This document shows positions 17,843 to 27,788 of a stretch of DNA of 64,000 nt, piece by piece. A program made the translations under genes and the position numbers. This stretch comes from SAR324 cluster bacterium (lineage in GTDB: Bacteria > SAR324 > NAC60-12). The stretch spans positions 1 to 64,000 of the forward strand of contig JADGAV010000021.1 of NCBI GenBank assembly GCA_015231825.1. The letters are read 5' to 3'. Position 1 is the first letter of the stretch. Each line of letters opens with the position of its first letter. The notes below the pieces were generated by a model, which was given only the letters and a program-made list of their open reading frames with translations, ran no database searches and was not told the DNA's origin.

Positions 17843-18138
17843 GTGGATCATGCAAAAATGGTTTGCCGATGAAACATTTTGATATTAAAGTCTACGGTCG
17901 CGTCCAGGGCGTCTCTTTTCGATACTACACTAATGAAAAAGCAAGACATCTCGGGATAAAGGGTTTTGTGAAAAATCAGGCGGACGGTTCGGTCTATATC
18001 GAAGCCGAGGGAAATGAGCAGCAAATGGGGCACTTTTTAGACTGGTGCCACGAAGGACCCGCATCAGCACACGTAAAAAACGTCGAGGTTCGTGAAAGTG
18101 AATTACAGAACTATCGGAATTTTGAATTGCGGTACTAG
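17839..18138 (+). CDS. acyP: Acylphosphatase
   Basis: 99 residues. The acylphosphatase signature GRVQGVSFR is at residues 20-28 and GFVKNQADGSV at 42-52, supplying the phosphate-binding Arg28 and catalytic Asn46. The enzyme hydrolyses acyl-phosphates such as acetyl- or carbamoyl-phosphate in the cytoplasm. I take the ATG overlapping the previous stop; an internal ATG at 17869 would give 89 residues, closer to the usual ~90, but has no ribosome site. The transglycosylase gene ends only 26 bases away on the other strand. Confidence 0.93.
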   Translation: MSGSCKNGLPMKHFDIKVYGRVQGVSFRYYTNEKARHLGIKGFVKNQADGSVYIEAEGNEQQMGHFLDWCHEGPASAHVKNVEVRESELQNYRNFELRY

Positions 18139-18164
18139 GCGTTCAGGCATAGATCATGCGGAAA

Positions 18165-20405
18165 TTAACCCTCCTGGTAAATCTTTTTGTACAGTCGGTA
18201 GGACATGAAAACACGTTTGACATAATTTCGAGTTTCTCGAAAAGGAATGGATTCAACAAATTCGTCAAGAGGAAGATTTCCAGAAGATTTCAACCATTTT
18301 TTCATCCGGTGACCGCCCGCATTGTAGCCTCCGGCTGCGTAGATAATTTCTTTGTGAAATTGCCGGGCCAACGTTCCCAGATAGTGAGTTCCGAGGCGAA
18401 TGTTGATAAAAGGGTCGTGCAGACTGTGGATATTTTTCAAACGCATTTTTTGCTGTTTGGCAACTTGTTTTGCGGTCGGTTCAATCAACTGCATCAAGCC
18501 CCGCGCGTCTGCAATGGAAAGAGCGTCCGGGTCATATCGGCTTTCTTCCCGTATGATCGCGAGTACCCAGTATGGATCAAGATTAGCTTTCTTGCTTTGC
18601 TGCAGAATATAGGTCCAATAGGGTCTCGGATAGGCGAATTTCCACAGTGCTTTCTTCTCCATGGGTAGTTTTTTGAGACTCAAAAGAAAATAATCGCTGA
18701 TGAAAGACTGAAGCGAATGATGTTCTTCATAATGATAAAGAAGTTCGCTTCCTTTCCAAACAATTGAATACTTGTTGGAATGTGAAACATCCTCTTTTAT
18801 TTCAAAAACAGCCTGTTCGTTTTCACCAATCATGAACAAAAACTCATGCCTTCTGAGCCTTTTTACTAAATCCCCCGAAGGCTTTGGAGGAGCGTCGTGC
18901 CAGAATTTCTTTTTGGGTGGAGACTCTCCAAACGTATTGATATCAGTTACCCATTTTCCAGGTTGACTTAAAAAACGAAGATTGTAATAAGTATTGGGCC
19001 ATTCACGCTGCAGTTTTTTAAATGTCATGTCCGCATCTTTGGTTTTCCCGGAAAAATACTCCAGCTTGCCTTTCCAATAGAGGAATTTTGCCAATACTTC
19101 AGGAGAGAGAGTCTGTTTTTCTATTCCCTGGTTGATATAATACAAAGCATCTTGATAACGCTTTTGTCGGTAGCGGTACCAGGCAAGTTTCCAATAAGCG
19201 ATTTCAGCTTCCCTGGAACCGGAAAATGGAAGTACTATTTTTTTCCACCACAAGTCCGCGGTTTTTTCATCGTCAATGGCTTCATAGGTTTCCGCCATTT
19301 TACGGTAGGCAGAAGGCAACCATGTCGACTTGGGGTTCGTTTTTTCCAACTGCGAGAGCATAGTTTTTGCGGACTTCAGATTTCTCAATCGTTGATAGGA
19401 TCTCATACTCCAAAACAATTGCGTGGTTTCGAACGCTTTATACGTTTTTGCCAATACCCTGTTTTTCCGCAGTTTTAAGATAGTCTGATATTGTTTCTGA
19501 CTGAAAAGTGCGTGCAAATAAATATCCGAAATCCGAGTACGAAGTTTGAAATCTTTGATAGCGTCGATCTGTTTTGGTATTGTTTTGATCAAATAGTCAT
19601 AGAGTTTCAGTTTTCTTAAGGCCTGCATCCTCTGATAATAATTCTCGGCAGTAAGATTCAGCTTTTTTTGATGGACTAGTTCCGAGATTCTCGATTCAGA
19701 TTCCCTTGCACTTGCCAGGTTTTCCGGATGGAGCCATTGATTGAGGGAAAGCCAGCCAGGAACTGGTTTTTTCAAGAGTTTTGCACCTTTTCGATAAATT
19801 TCAATCACATGATAATCCTGCAGCAAAAGTGCAGGTGTTTCAATAGAACTTTGCAAAACAGGAAATATCAGGGGAGCTGTTACATTCGTCTGGAAAAAAT
19901 TCGCAATGTTGGTGCGGATTTTTTTTAAGTAAAATCCATTGACAGGAGGTTGGAGCAGGTTTCTGATCAAAGGAATCGCTTTTGATTGCTGATCGGCCCG
20001 TAAATGGGTCCTCATCAGATGATAGGTCCACAAGTCCGGATAGTCTTTATCCAGTTTTTGCCCTTCTTCGAAGTTTTTTTGCGCCTGCTCATACTGACCA
20101 AGCTCCAGGTAGCTTTGTCCGAGTAAAAATCGAGCCCGAATCAGGTAGGCGTTGTCTTCGGTTTGTGAAGAAATTGAGGGAGTCAATTGCAAAATAACGT
20201 GCTTCCAGGCACGTTGCTTGTAAAGCTTAAGGATATCAGACCAGGCAGAACGATTCGCTGACAAGGCAGCAACTGATTTTGAATCTTGTGCTTGAGCCAG
20301 GGGAACCCACAGTAACAGGAAAATTCCCAGCAATCCCATCAGGAAGCTGGGAAAATTCACAGGAGAAGACCTATCTGATTTGCCTGAAATTACGAAAAAC
20401 ACCAT
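18165..20405 (-). CDS. slt: Soluble lytic murein transglycosylase, Slt70-like
   Basis: 746 residues from the ATG at 20405 (a TTG precedes it directly). A hydrophobic export signal lies at about 22-40 and ends LAQAQ. The long middle part is helical and TPR-like, as in the Slt70 superhelical ring. The C-terminal SLT domain has IIREESRYDP with the catalytic Glu near residue 621, then ARGLMQL and GGYNAGG, all diagnostic. It cleaves the glycan strands of peptidoglycan to 1,6-anhydro products in the periplasm. No good ribosome site is visible, and an internal ATG (MGLLGIF) is a possible alternative start. It is divergent from the gene at 20445. Confidence 0.9.
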   Translation of the reverse strand: MVFFVISGKSDRSSPVNFPSFLMGLLGIFLLLWVPLAQAQDSKSVAALSANRSAWSDILKLYKQRAWKHVILQLTPSISSQTEDNAYLIRARFLLGQSYLELGQYEQAQKNFEEGQKLDKDYPDLWTYHLMRTHLRADQQSKAIPLIRNLLQPPVNGFYLKKIRTNIANFFQTNVTAPLIFPVLQSSIETPALLLQDYHVIEIYRKGAKLLKKPVPGWLSLNQWLHPENLASARESESRISELVHQKKLNLTAENYYQRMQALRKLKLYDYLIKTIPKQIDAIKDFKLRTRISDIYLHALFSQKQYQTILKLRKNRVLAKTYKAFETTQLFWSMRSYQRLRNLKSAKTMLSQLEKTNPKSTWLPSAYRKMAETYEAIDDEKTADLWWKKIVLPFSGSREAEIAYWKLAWYRYRQKRYQDALYYINQGIEKQTLSPEVLAKFLYWKGKLEYFSGKTKDADMTFKKLQREWPNTYYNLRFLSQPGKWVTDINTFGESPPKKKFWHDAPPKPSGDLVKRLRRHEFLFMIGENEQAVFEIKEDVSHSNKYSIVWKGSELLYHYEEHHSLQSFISDYFLLSLKKLPMEKKALWKFAYPRPYWTYILQQSKKANLDPYWVLAIIREESRYDPDALSIADARGLMQLIEPTAKQVAKQQKMRLKNIHSLHDPFINIRLGTHYLGTLARQFHKEIIYAAGGYNAGGHRMKKWLKSSGNLPLDEFVESIPFRETRNYVKRVFMSYRLYKKIYQEG

Positions 20406-20444
20406 CAATTTATATGAAAGTAAAATACCTGGAAGGGAGCAAAA

Positions 20445-21065
20445 ATGAGCACAAGTAAGAAACCACCTGCCGTCCCTCTCATTTTACAACAGAACAAAAA
20501 AAAGGAAAGTTATCGCAAAACGCCGCCTTATCAAATTGGGGCTGATACTTATGATCGGTATATCAATCGAAAAAACCCCTTTTTAGAAAGAGTCCTGGCA
20601 GGTGAACCGGTTCCTTCCCAGCTTGATACAGAAAAGGCGCAGGCGTTGTTTCAATACTTTCGAGATCAAAAACAATATCGGCTGGCTTTTCCTACTGAAC
20701 AAGTCCCTCACAAAAAGCGAAAAATAATAAAACCACAATCCGCTCCCCCAAAAGAAGGGGAATTCGTCAGAAGCGAAACCTTGAAAGAGGATTTGAATCG
20801 ATTAAGACCGTCTATTCAAACTTTTTTCAAACATATTTTAGATCGACTGGAGAATGACCTGAATGAACTCTCATTAATTGTCAACGAATTGGTTCCATTG
20901 TTTATCGAGCATCGTATTCGAATCAAAATTTACGACGCCTACCAAACTTTTTATAGTGGAGATCAGTTTCTCGCTGCTTTAAAAAAAATCAGCGAAGATG
21001 ATGATTTGGAAAACTTCGAGTTCTTTTGCAGCGCCCTGTTCGGGTACTACAGCCAGTTTCAATAG
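20445..21065 (+). CDS. Hypothetical protein upstream of alanine racemase
   Basis: 206 residues. It is not recognised. The N-terminus is basic and Pro-rich with no signal peptide. The C-terminal half (about 120-206) is predicted helical, with EDLNRLRPSIQTFFKHILDR and an acidic patch EDDDLENFEF. A cytoplasmic protein is likely. GGGAG before the ATG is a good ribosome site. Alanine racemase begins 14 bases after its stop, so the two may be one transcript. Confidence 0.65.
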   Translation: MSTSKKPPAVPLILQQNKKKESYRKTPPYQIGADTYDRYINRKNPFLERVLAGEPVPSQLDTEKAQALFQYFRDQKQYRLAFPTEQVPHKKRKIIKPQSAPPKEGEFVRSETLKEDLNRLRPSIQTFFKHILDRLENDLNELSLIVNELVPLFIEHRIRIKIYDAYQTFYSGDQFLAALKKISEDDDLENFEFFCSALFGYYSQFQ

Positions 21066-21079
21066 AACATCCTGATGAA

Positions 21080-22243
21080 ATGACCATTTCAAATGCACTA
21101 ACGAATGAAATGATGACACGTCCGACGGTTGCAACAATCAACCTTGATCATCTCAGCCACAATTTGTCGGTGATTAAAAATCACGTCAAGACTAGCAAAA
21201 TCATGGCAATTGTCAAAGCAAATGCCTATGGACACGGATTGGTTCCAGTTGCCCGCCATCTGGTGGAGTTGGGAATCGGACGGCTCGGAGTTGCCTTTTT
21301 AGAAGAAGGTATTACTCTGCGCCAAAACGGTATCCAACTGCCAATTTTGGTACTTGGAGGAATTTTGAATAGTCAAATAGAACATTTTCTCGACTTTGAT
21401 TTGGAATTGACGATTTCTTCCCTGGAAAAACTCAAGCAGGTCGAAGAGGTTGCAAAGGCAAAACGAAAAACCGCAGTGATGCACTTAAAAATTGACACCG
21501 GGATGGAACGGCTTGGGGTTCACAGCTATTCCTCAGGCTCCTTTATTGAAGCAGCAGTTGGGGCAGAACACTGTCTTCTGGAAGGAGTCTATTCCCATTT
21601 AGCCTGTTCTGACAATCCCGAGTCTCCCATGACTTTGGAACAATTGGAACGCTTTGAAGAAGCACTTTTCCATTTTGAAAGATTGGGCGTTCCCGTCCCG
21701 CTTCGGCATCTGGCAAATTCTGGAGGAATTTTGCATTTTCCTCAAACTCACCTCGATCTCGTTCGCCCGGGCATCATCCTGTACGGGGTCTACCCCGACC
21801 CGGCAAGCCGACAAATTCTAGATTTAAAACCAGTTCTTTCACTGCATTCAAAAGTCGTCTACTTTAAAACCGTTGAAGCACATCGCCCGATCGGATATGG
21901 TGCAACATGGAAAAGCGACCATATGATTCGTGTCGTGACTGTGCCTGTTGGATACGGCGATGGTTACTGTCGCGCCCTGTCAAATTGCGGGGAAGTCTTG
22001 ATTCGAGGAAGACGATACCCTATTGTAGGACGAGTTTGTATGGATCAATTCATGGTGAATCTTGAAGCAGGAACCGCCTATAATGGAGACGAGGTGGTAT
22101 TGATTGGAACTCAAAATCAAGAACAGATCCGTATTGAAGAAATTGCTGAAAAAGCAGGAACAATTCCTTATGAAATTCTGACTGGCTACAACATGAGAAT
22201 TCCTCGTGTCTATCTCAAGAACAACACTTTATTGGAAAATTGA
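21080..22243 (+). CDS. alr: Alanine racemase
   Basis: 387 residues from the ATG at 21080; ATGs at 21110 and 21113 would remove 10 or 11 residues and are also possible, since none has a clear ribosome site. AIVKANAYGHG contains the PLP-binding Lys46, and VPVGYGDGYCR carries the catalytic tyrosine of the C-terminal domain. VCMDQFMVN and RPGIILYG are also typical. It interconverts L- and D-alanine for peptidoglycan synthesis, which fits the nearby lytic transglycosylase. Length matches the family. Confidence 0.95.
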   Translation: MTISNALTNEMMTRPTVATINLDHLSHNLSVIKNHVKTSKIMAIVKANAYGHGLVPVARHLVELGIGRLGVAFLEEGITLRQNGIQLPILVLGGILNSQIEHFLDFDLELTISSLEKLKQVEEVAKAKRKTAVMHLKIDTGMERLGVHSYSSGSFIEAAVGAEHCLLEGVYSHLACSDNPESPMTLEQLERFEEALFHFERLGVPVPLRHLANSGGILHFPQTHLDLVRPGIILYGVYPDPASRQILDLKPVLSLHSKVVYFKTVEAHRPIGYGATWKSDHMIRVVTVPVGYGDGYCRALSNCGEVLIRGRRYPIVGRVCMDQFMVNLEAGTAYNGDEVVLIGTQNQEQIRIEEIAEKAGTIPYEILTGYNMRIPRVYLKNNTLLEN

Positions 22244-22275
22244 CTATTTCTGATGGACCAATCATTGGAGTGACT

Positions 22276-24003
22276 ATGGCTGATACCCCTTTTTTTACCA
22301 GCCCGGATGCAGAGGACGGCCTTAAAAAAGAAGAAAATGAAGTTCAAATCTTATCCTCTGAAGGATTGGAAGACGTGATCCAGGAACTGACCGCGTTGCG
22401 AGGAGAAACAGAAGAGGAATTTGATTCGGACAGTGTCGACAACGCGGTTCGTCTCTGTGAAAAGATCGACATTTGCTTTGAAACACTCGACACACAGCAA
22501 AAGTTATTGCTCATCCAAAATTTTGAGTTTTTTTCCTCCTCCAGTCAACTCACTCTCTTTGTGAAGCTCATGTTCCGGGGCGGAATAACGTCCAAAGAGA
22601 TCACGTTTCGGGCATTGTCCCGAAAACTGAAAGCAACATCCGATGTGATCGAATGTGTACTTTCCACAAAATCGTTTTTCGAATCCCCGGAAACTGCAGA
22701 AGAAGCACAACACGGTCTCAAGACCTTTATTGATTCTCTGGCGAGCAGTTATGCCAATTTAATTCCTCCTTCAATCCGCAACACTACAAAAAATCACCTT
22801 TCAGTTTCCTGGCTTCAAAAAGTGTTATCCCAACATGATCCAATCTTTAACCAATCAGAAGTCTCTTATTCGGAAGTCACTCGCCAATTTACGGATTTAC
22901 TTTACGCCATATTCAGCAATGATCAGCTGACCATCTATTTGAAATGGAAGGATCAATATTTACGATATTGGTTGTCACAAAAACTGCGTGAAGAAGATCG
23001 GAAAAATACTTCATCAGTACCGGCCCTCAGCACTGCTAAAGCAGAATTGTATGTTGGCTATCTCAAGTGGACAAAAATTTCAAAGCGATTGAACGCCAAT
23101 CTGCGGCATCGTCAAACTTTTGATACCGAAACTACAATCCGGGCTGAAAAAGTGCTGCTGGATCGATTGCCTTCCAATATTCTCCTGGAATTGGTCTCTA
23201 AACTGAGAAAACAGATGACGGAAGAGGAAAGCGTCCCGGAAGTTGATTTGGGGATGGATGAAGGTGCTCTCGATGAAATGGCATTGTATGAAGAAATGGT
23301 TGACGATATTTTCGAGGCAGAAGAAAAACGAGGAAGTATTTCATGGTTGAGCAATATAGTAAAAAAGCTCAAGGAAGTGATGCATCCTAAAGTTCAAGAA
23401 CCTGAATTGAGTATCCAGTTTGTTGAAAGAATTTTTCCTCAGAAGCTCTTGCCTGTTGTCAAAGCGGATCGTATGCGTTTCGGAGAAAATTTTCCTCAAG
23501 ACTATCCCGCCGATATTCCCGAAAAGTACTCCAAATTTTTTACAAAATCTCACAACAATTTCTACGTGGCATTTGAAGAAACTGTTTTAGAGATTTTGAT
23601 GATTTACGAGGAAAATGATTTTTCCTGCATCAGCAACACCCCCCATGAACTCCTGTGGACCGACAACCAGCATCCCTTTGAATTTGAGGAACATGCCCTG
23701 GCATTACTGGTCGAAGAGCAGTACCTGCTCCTGTTGGGAAATTCCTACTTTGTGATGTCATTCAAAGACTATAATCGGCATCCCAATCCACATGGATATT
23801 TTAAATGCTTCAGGAAAGTCAAAGAACCGCAAGCGGGTAAAGCATTCTGTATGGTGAATGAACAGGCTTTTCAAGAAATTCCTCTGAATCAAATTAACTC
23901 AAACAATGAGGCATCTGAAGGCTTGATCCGTGTGATTGACAGTCTCCCTGATGAGTCCAGGGAAAAAAAGGTCGTCCAGCAGCTTTTAAATTTTTTCATT
24001 TAA
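22276..24003 (+). CDS. Hypothetical acidic protein
   Basis: 575 residues from the ATG at 22276, chosen because GGAG lies 6 bases before it; a TTG 36 bases upstream overlaps the alr stop. No family is recognised. The N-terminus is strongly acidic, the middle (100-330) is helical, and an acidic stretch lies near residues 325-365. A C-terminal part (400-560) looks alpha/beta with many aromatic residues (for example EEQYLLLLGNSYFVMSF). No signal peptide or membrane helix is evident, so it is probably cytoplasmic. It follows alr on the same strand and ends 14 bases from a convergent GT-C-like gene. Confidence 0.65.
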   Translation: MADTPFFTSPDAEDGLKKEENEVQILSSEGLEDVIQELTALRGETEEEFDSDSVDNAVRLCEKIDICFETLDTQQKLLLIQNFEFFSSSSQLTLFVKLMFRGGITSKEITFRALSRKLKATSDVIECVLSTKSFFESPETAEEAQHGLKTFIDSLASSYANLIPPSIRNTTKNHLSVSWLQKVLSQHDPIFNQSEVSYSEVTRQFTDLLYAIFSNDQLTIYLKWKDQYLRYWLSQKLREEDRKNTSSVPALSTAKAELYVGYLKWTKISKRLNANLRHRQTFDTETTIRAEKVLLDRLPSNILLELVSKLRKQMTEEESVPEVDLGMDEGALDEMALYEEMVDDIFEAEEKRGSISWLSNIVKKLKEVMHPKVQEPELSIQFVERIFPQKLLPVVKADRMRFGENFPQDYPADIPEKYSKFFTKSHNNFYVAFEETVLEILMIYEENDFSCISNTPHELLWTDNQHPFEFEEHALALLVEEQYLLLLGNSYFVMSFKDYNRHPNPHGYFKCFRKVKEPQAGKAFCMVNEQAFQEIPLNQINSNNEASEGLIRVIDSLPDESREKKVVQQLLNFFI

Positions 24004-24017
24004 TTTATCGAAGCTGC

Positions 24018-25721
24018 TCATTTTTGAGAGGAACATAATTCTGGCAATTCGTCCTGATACCTTAGACAGAAATCAGAAAATTTGTCGTATCGATTTTTCA
24101 GTTTTTCCATATCAGACTGACAAATAGCAATTGAAGTTCCCGGCAGCACCCGCCCCCTGTATCTCTTAAGAATCACATGTTTCTCGGCACAGTACAATTT
24201 GCTATTGAGGATAAAATCAATCTGAGGCCGTTCTCCGGGACTTCTGGGATCTGCTAAAAAATAGAGCGGCACCCCCTTCCGGTAAGCCTTTCGAAAGTAT
24301 AGCTCAATCCCATCTGCCTGCAGAGGCCAGTGTTTGTAGTCGACATGCGGAAAGTACCGTTCATGAAAAATTTGCAGAGCCGTGATGGGATGCCCCCATT
24401 GTGGGTCAGCAATCAAAATGCTGGGAGGGAGTTTCGAGACATAGTTGATCATTTCCATAATCCCGGAACCATTCCCTTGCCCGGGGGGTGTCCGCGCCAT
24501 CGAAATCTCGGACTGGCCCCAACGAACGGTATCGCTCAGGGACATTGCTCCAGACCAGCAAAGTCCGAGGCCGGCAGTCAGCATTGCCAAATCAGCCCAT
24601 CGCTTTCTGGAATAATGTCCTAAAAAGACGCTCATTCCCATAGCAATCAGTGCGTAGGCATAGTAGAGTCCCGTACCAAAATAGTGAATCACATTGTTCT
24701 TCGCTACCAGGACTGCTGGCATAAACGATATGAAAAACATTCCCAAAACAGCACAAAATTTTAAAAAAAGAATCTTTTCCCTGAGCATCAGCCAACTGAA
24801 AGTGAACGTTAAAAAGCCGACTACCGGAACTGTGAATAGAGCAAATTCCCGTTGAAAAACACCATAGAAAAAAAAGCTGATATTGTTAATCCATTGATTG
24901 AAGGGAAACTCAAGAATTTCGGATAAATTCATTTGGAGTCTTGATTGATACGATGCATGGTAGTGTTCTGAAAACCGCCAATCAATAAGAATGTAGTGAA
25001 CAATTTTGACCAGGATGATTAAAAGCAGAGTTTTTCCTAAAATTATTCTTCCCCGACTTTTCACTTTATGCATTATCTCTGTCATTGATTTCGACTGATT
25101 TGCAAAAACAAAGATGGGGACAATGAGTGCGTGTCCAATCCAGAGAAGTCCAGTCCCTTTCATTAGCAAAACACCCAGCAAAAGGAATCCGGCAAAGACA
25201 CCAAACTCCCATCGGTTCGACAGCAAAAATTGATAAAGCACATAGATGAATACTGCCCCCAATCCATAAACAAAAACTTCCGTGTACCAAACAGAATCGA
25301 AAAACAGGTAGAAGCTTGAAAACGTGATAAAAACCGTGCTAATTATGCCCGCTTGCTTGTCCCAAATTTTGGTAATCAACAATTGTGTGAAAAAAATCCC
25401 GAAAAATCCAAAAACAACTCCCCAAGCACGTCCACCGACCAACGGGTTTTTCCAGAAATCAACCGTCAACGAATTCAACCAAAACTGCAGAGGTTGCTTG
25501 TATTCAATGGTCCTATCTCCCCAGACAGATACGGTCCCGTCTAAAGACATGTATTTGTATTTTTGCCAATCCCGAGCCATCAGCATTGAATATTGGATAA
25601 AATTCACTTCATCATTTTGGGGAACAAAGTAAATCGCAGCAGTGACCCGGGTGCCAAGATACAGAATAAAGACAACGGTTAAAATTCGAGAACCCGATAA
25701 ATAGTTTTCATAAATTTTCAT
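24018..25721 (-). CDS. GT-C glycosyltransferase-like membrane protein
   Basis: 567 residues with about ten transmembrane helices and a soluble C-terminal part from about residue 420. The first external loop has VPQNDEVNF with Asp37-Glu38, the usual acidic site of GT39/ArnT-like enzymes. The C-terminal domain has paired cysteines near its end. It lacks TPRs. The family transfers sugars from polyprenyl-phosphate donors; the target here is unknown. Its ATG lies only five bases from the divergent ATG at 25727, so any promoter must lie inside the neighbouring coding sequence. Confidence 0.72.
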   Translation of the reverse strand: MKIYENYLSGSRILTVVFILYLGTRVTAAIYFVPQNDEVNFIQYSMLMARDWQKYKYMSLDGTVSVWGDRTIEYKQPLQFWLNSLTVDFWKNPLVGGRAWGVVFGFFGIFFTQLLITKIWDKQAGIISTVFITFSSFYLFFDSVWYTEVFVYGLGAVFIYVLYQFLLSNRWEFGVFAGFLLLGVLLMKGTGLLWIGHALIVPIFVFANQSKSMTEIMHKVKSRGRIILGKTLLLIILVKIVHYILIDWRFSEHYHASYQSRLQMNLSEILEFPFNQWINNISFFFYGVFQREFALFTVPVVGFLTFTFSWLMLREKILFLKFCAVLGMFFISFMPAVLVAKNNVIHYFGTGLYYAYALIAMGMSVFLGHYSRKRWADLAMLTAGLGLCWSGAMSLSDTVRWGQSEISMARTPPGQGNGSGIMEMINYVSKLPPSILIADPQWGHPITALQIFHERYFPHVDYKHWPLQADGIELYFRKAYRKGVPLYFLADPRSPGERPQIDFILNSKLYCAEKHVILKRYRGRVLPGTSIAICQSDMEKLKNRYDKFSDFCLRYQDELPELCSSQK

Positions 25722-25726
25722 AACTG

Positions 25727-27235
25727 ATGCTCAATCATTTGCTCAAAAACTCGGTGCAAGTATCGAGGAATCCAAATCAGACTCTTCTCACAGTCCTTTA
25801 TTGGCTGCTTCCGATAATTCTGTGGATTCTTCAACTGATTTACACGCTCAACTCGTTGAACCAGATTCGTTTTGAAGAGTTGGCTGAATCCATACGCAAT
25901 GTGTACTGGCTTGAACAAAACACAATTTACGATGGAATTTCCAGCAACGTCGGCTATTATGGGACTCTTCTTTTGATTTATAAATTTTTGGGTTTTTCAA
26001 TTCATCTAGCCAAATTTGCCAGACTTGCGATTCACCTGTTTTCTCTGTTGTGCCTTGCTGCTCTGTTGCAGCGATATCTAGGAAAACCAAAAGCGTGGCT
26101 AATTTTGCTGACAGTGGGTTTGTCACCGACATGGTTGTACTTTAATACGCTTCAAACCAGTTACGGAATTGATCTTCAATACATTTCAATTTGCCTGTTT
26201 CTCGTCTCTTTCAATCCTTTCAACTCCCGATTCAGTCTCTTTCAATCCCTTATTTTTGGCATTACAATGATGATTGCATGGATGTCATATCCAACTTTCA
26301 TACTATATTTGCCGCTGCTTTTTATTCTATACACTACTTCCCTTGTTAAAAAGAGGCAAACAATCCGGATCCATTTTGCCGGCCTGCATATATGTCTGTG
26401 TGCAGCCGGCTTTGTATTGCCCTTCCTTTTCGCTCTCTACTATTTAAAAGATCCCGCCTTGCTAATTCTTGATCCCAACACCCAAAAAGGGATTTTTCGT
26501 GGTGGCGGAACCCTTTTGTGGGAATGGCAAAGCTACATTGCAAATGTGAAACAGGTACTCAAAGACCTTTTTCAACCCGGTTCCAGCTACTATTTTGAAC
26601 TGAAACATGTCGAGTTTTCAAATCTATTCATCCAAATTCCCTCGGTCCTGATTCTTCTCTATGGATTTTTTTTGTTGGCAACAAATCGAGCCCTACGTCC
26701 CCTTTTGATTGCGGCATTTTCGTTGCTTCTCATCACTTTGATCATTCCAAATCTGGCAGGATACTCTGCTCCGGGAATTCGCCGGGCTACGGGATTGATT
26801 CCCGCATTCTATGCGATCTTTGCAGGGGTCTGGTATTATTTAACAAGTCACAAAATACCACTTTTACTAAAGCGAATGGGGATGCTTATCTGCATTTTTC
26901 CACTTTTCCATCACCTCGCGGTTTATATTCCAAATTATTCGGCCATCGCCGATCCCAGTCGTTATAGAAATGTTGGATTTTTTGCAGTCAAAGAAACGCC
27001 TCAGCAATCTTTTCAAGAGATTTTCAAATATGTTGAAAACAATCAAATGCTGATTTGCCTCGATGTTCATCAACAACCCCAAGTGTGCCGCTACAGTGAA
27101 ATTTTTGCTGCAATTGCAGGTCATCAAAAATGGAATGGACTCAAGAAAAAGCCGGTATTTGCCTACGACTGGAGATCCAAAAATCGAATTCAACTTTCAA
27201 CAAAACTATGGGAAGACTATTATTTTCCCCATTAA
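25727..27235 (+). CDS. Polytopic membrane protein, GT-C-like
   Basis: 502 residues with about ten hydrophobic segments, the first at 20-41. Overall layout (long membrane domain, short soluble tail with CLDVHQQPQVC) is like its divergent neighbour, so a GT-C-type glycosyltransferase is suggested. No clear catalytic motif was identified, and this is only a fold-level guess. No ribosome site precedes the ATG. Internal starts would cut into the first helix, so the annotated start is kept. Confidence 0.6.
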   Translation: MLNHLLKNSVQVSRNPNQTLLTVLYWLLPIILWILQLIYTLNSLNQIRFEELAESIRNVYWLEQNTIYDGISSNVGYYGTLLLIYKFLGFSIHLAKFARLAIHLFSLLCLAALLQRYLGKPKAWLILLTVGLSPTWLYFNTLQTSYGIDLQYISICLFLVSFNPFNSRFSLFQSLIFGITMMIAWMSYPTFILYLPLLFILYTTSLVKKRQTIRIHFAGLHICLCAAGFVLPFLFALYYLKDPALLILDPNTQKGIFRGGGTLLWEWQSYIANVKQVLKDLFQPGSSYYFELKHVEFSNLFIQIPSVLILLYGFFLLATNRALRPLLIAAFSLLLITLIIPNLAGYSAPGIRRATGLIPAFYAIFAGVWYYLTSHKIPLLLKRMGMLICIFPLFHHLAVYIPNYSAIADPSRYRNVGFFAVKETPQQSFQEIFKYVENNQMLICLDVHQQPQVCRYSEIFAAIAGHQKWNGLKKKPVFAYDWRSKNRIQLSTKLWEDYYFPH

Positions 27236-27332
27236 GATTTAAAAACTTGTAATGCATTTAGATATCATGTAATTATTTCAGTTTAATTTTTACATTTTAG
27301 ATAGATTCGTCAGCCAGCAAATTAAGGTTTTC

Positions 27333-27782
27333 ATGAAAACGAGATCAGTTAGAAAAGAAGACATGGAAAATGGCACCTATCCTCGTCAATGGTGGATTGT
27401 TGATGGAGAAGGGATGGCCTTGGGACGTCTTGCGACTCAAATCGCCGATTATCTCCGCGGCAAGCATAAGCCAATCTATACCCCCCACGTTGACACCGGA
27501 GATTTTGTTGTGGTGGTGAATGCAGAAAAGATCGCTTTGACCGGAAATAAAATGCAGGATAAAATTTATTATCACCATACCGGGTATCCCGGTGGTATGA
27601 AATCTGCGAGAGCAGGAGAGCTTTTAGCAAAAAAACCAACAGAATTGGTCTACAAAGCAGTTAAAGGAATGATGCCGAAGAACGCCTTGAATCGGTCTTC
27701 TATCCACAAGTTGAAAGTCTATGCCGGTTCGGAGCACCCGCATGCAGCGCAAAAACCACAACCTTTTCCTTTGAAGGGATAA
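27333..27782 (+). CDS. rplM: 50S ribosomal protein L13
   Basis: 149 residues. [20 protein letters not shown] at the N-terminus and [14 protein letters not shown] in the C-terminal half are L13 signatures. It is an early-assembly protein of the large subunit. AAGG lies before the ATG. rpsI follows after 6 bases, the usual rplM-rpsI pair. It sits among unrelated cell-envelope genes. No L13-type autoregulatory leader could be recognised in the short upstream gap. Confidence 0.97.
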   Translation: MKTRSVRKEDMENGTYPRQWWIVDGEGMALGRLATQIADYLRGKHKPIYTPHVDTGDFVVVVNAEKIALTGNKMQDKIYYHHTGYPGGMKSARAGELLAKKPTELVYKAVKGMMPKNALNRSSIHKLKVYAGSEHPHAAQKPQPFPLKG

Positions 27783-27788
27783 TAGAAG

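Noticed and set aside
18156-18668. Plus-strand open frame of 170 codons
   Set aside because: It is antisense to the catalytic SLT domain of the lytic transglycosylase.
24018-27235. Possible O-antigen or capsule operon
   Set aside because: The two GT-C-like genes are divergent and no transporter, polymerase or sugar-nucleotide synthesis set adjoins them.
27236-27332. Ribosomal-protein leader or riboswitch before rplM
   Set aside because: The gap is short and AT-rich, and no stable structure or strong promoter could be recognised by eye.
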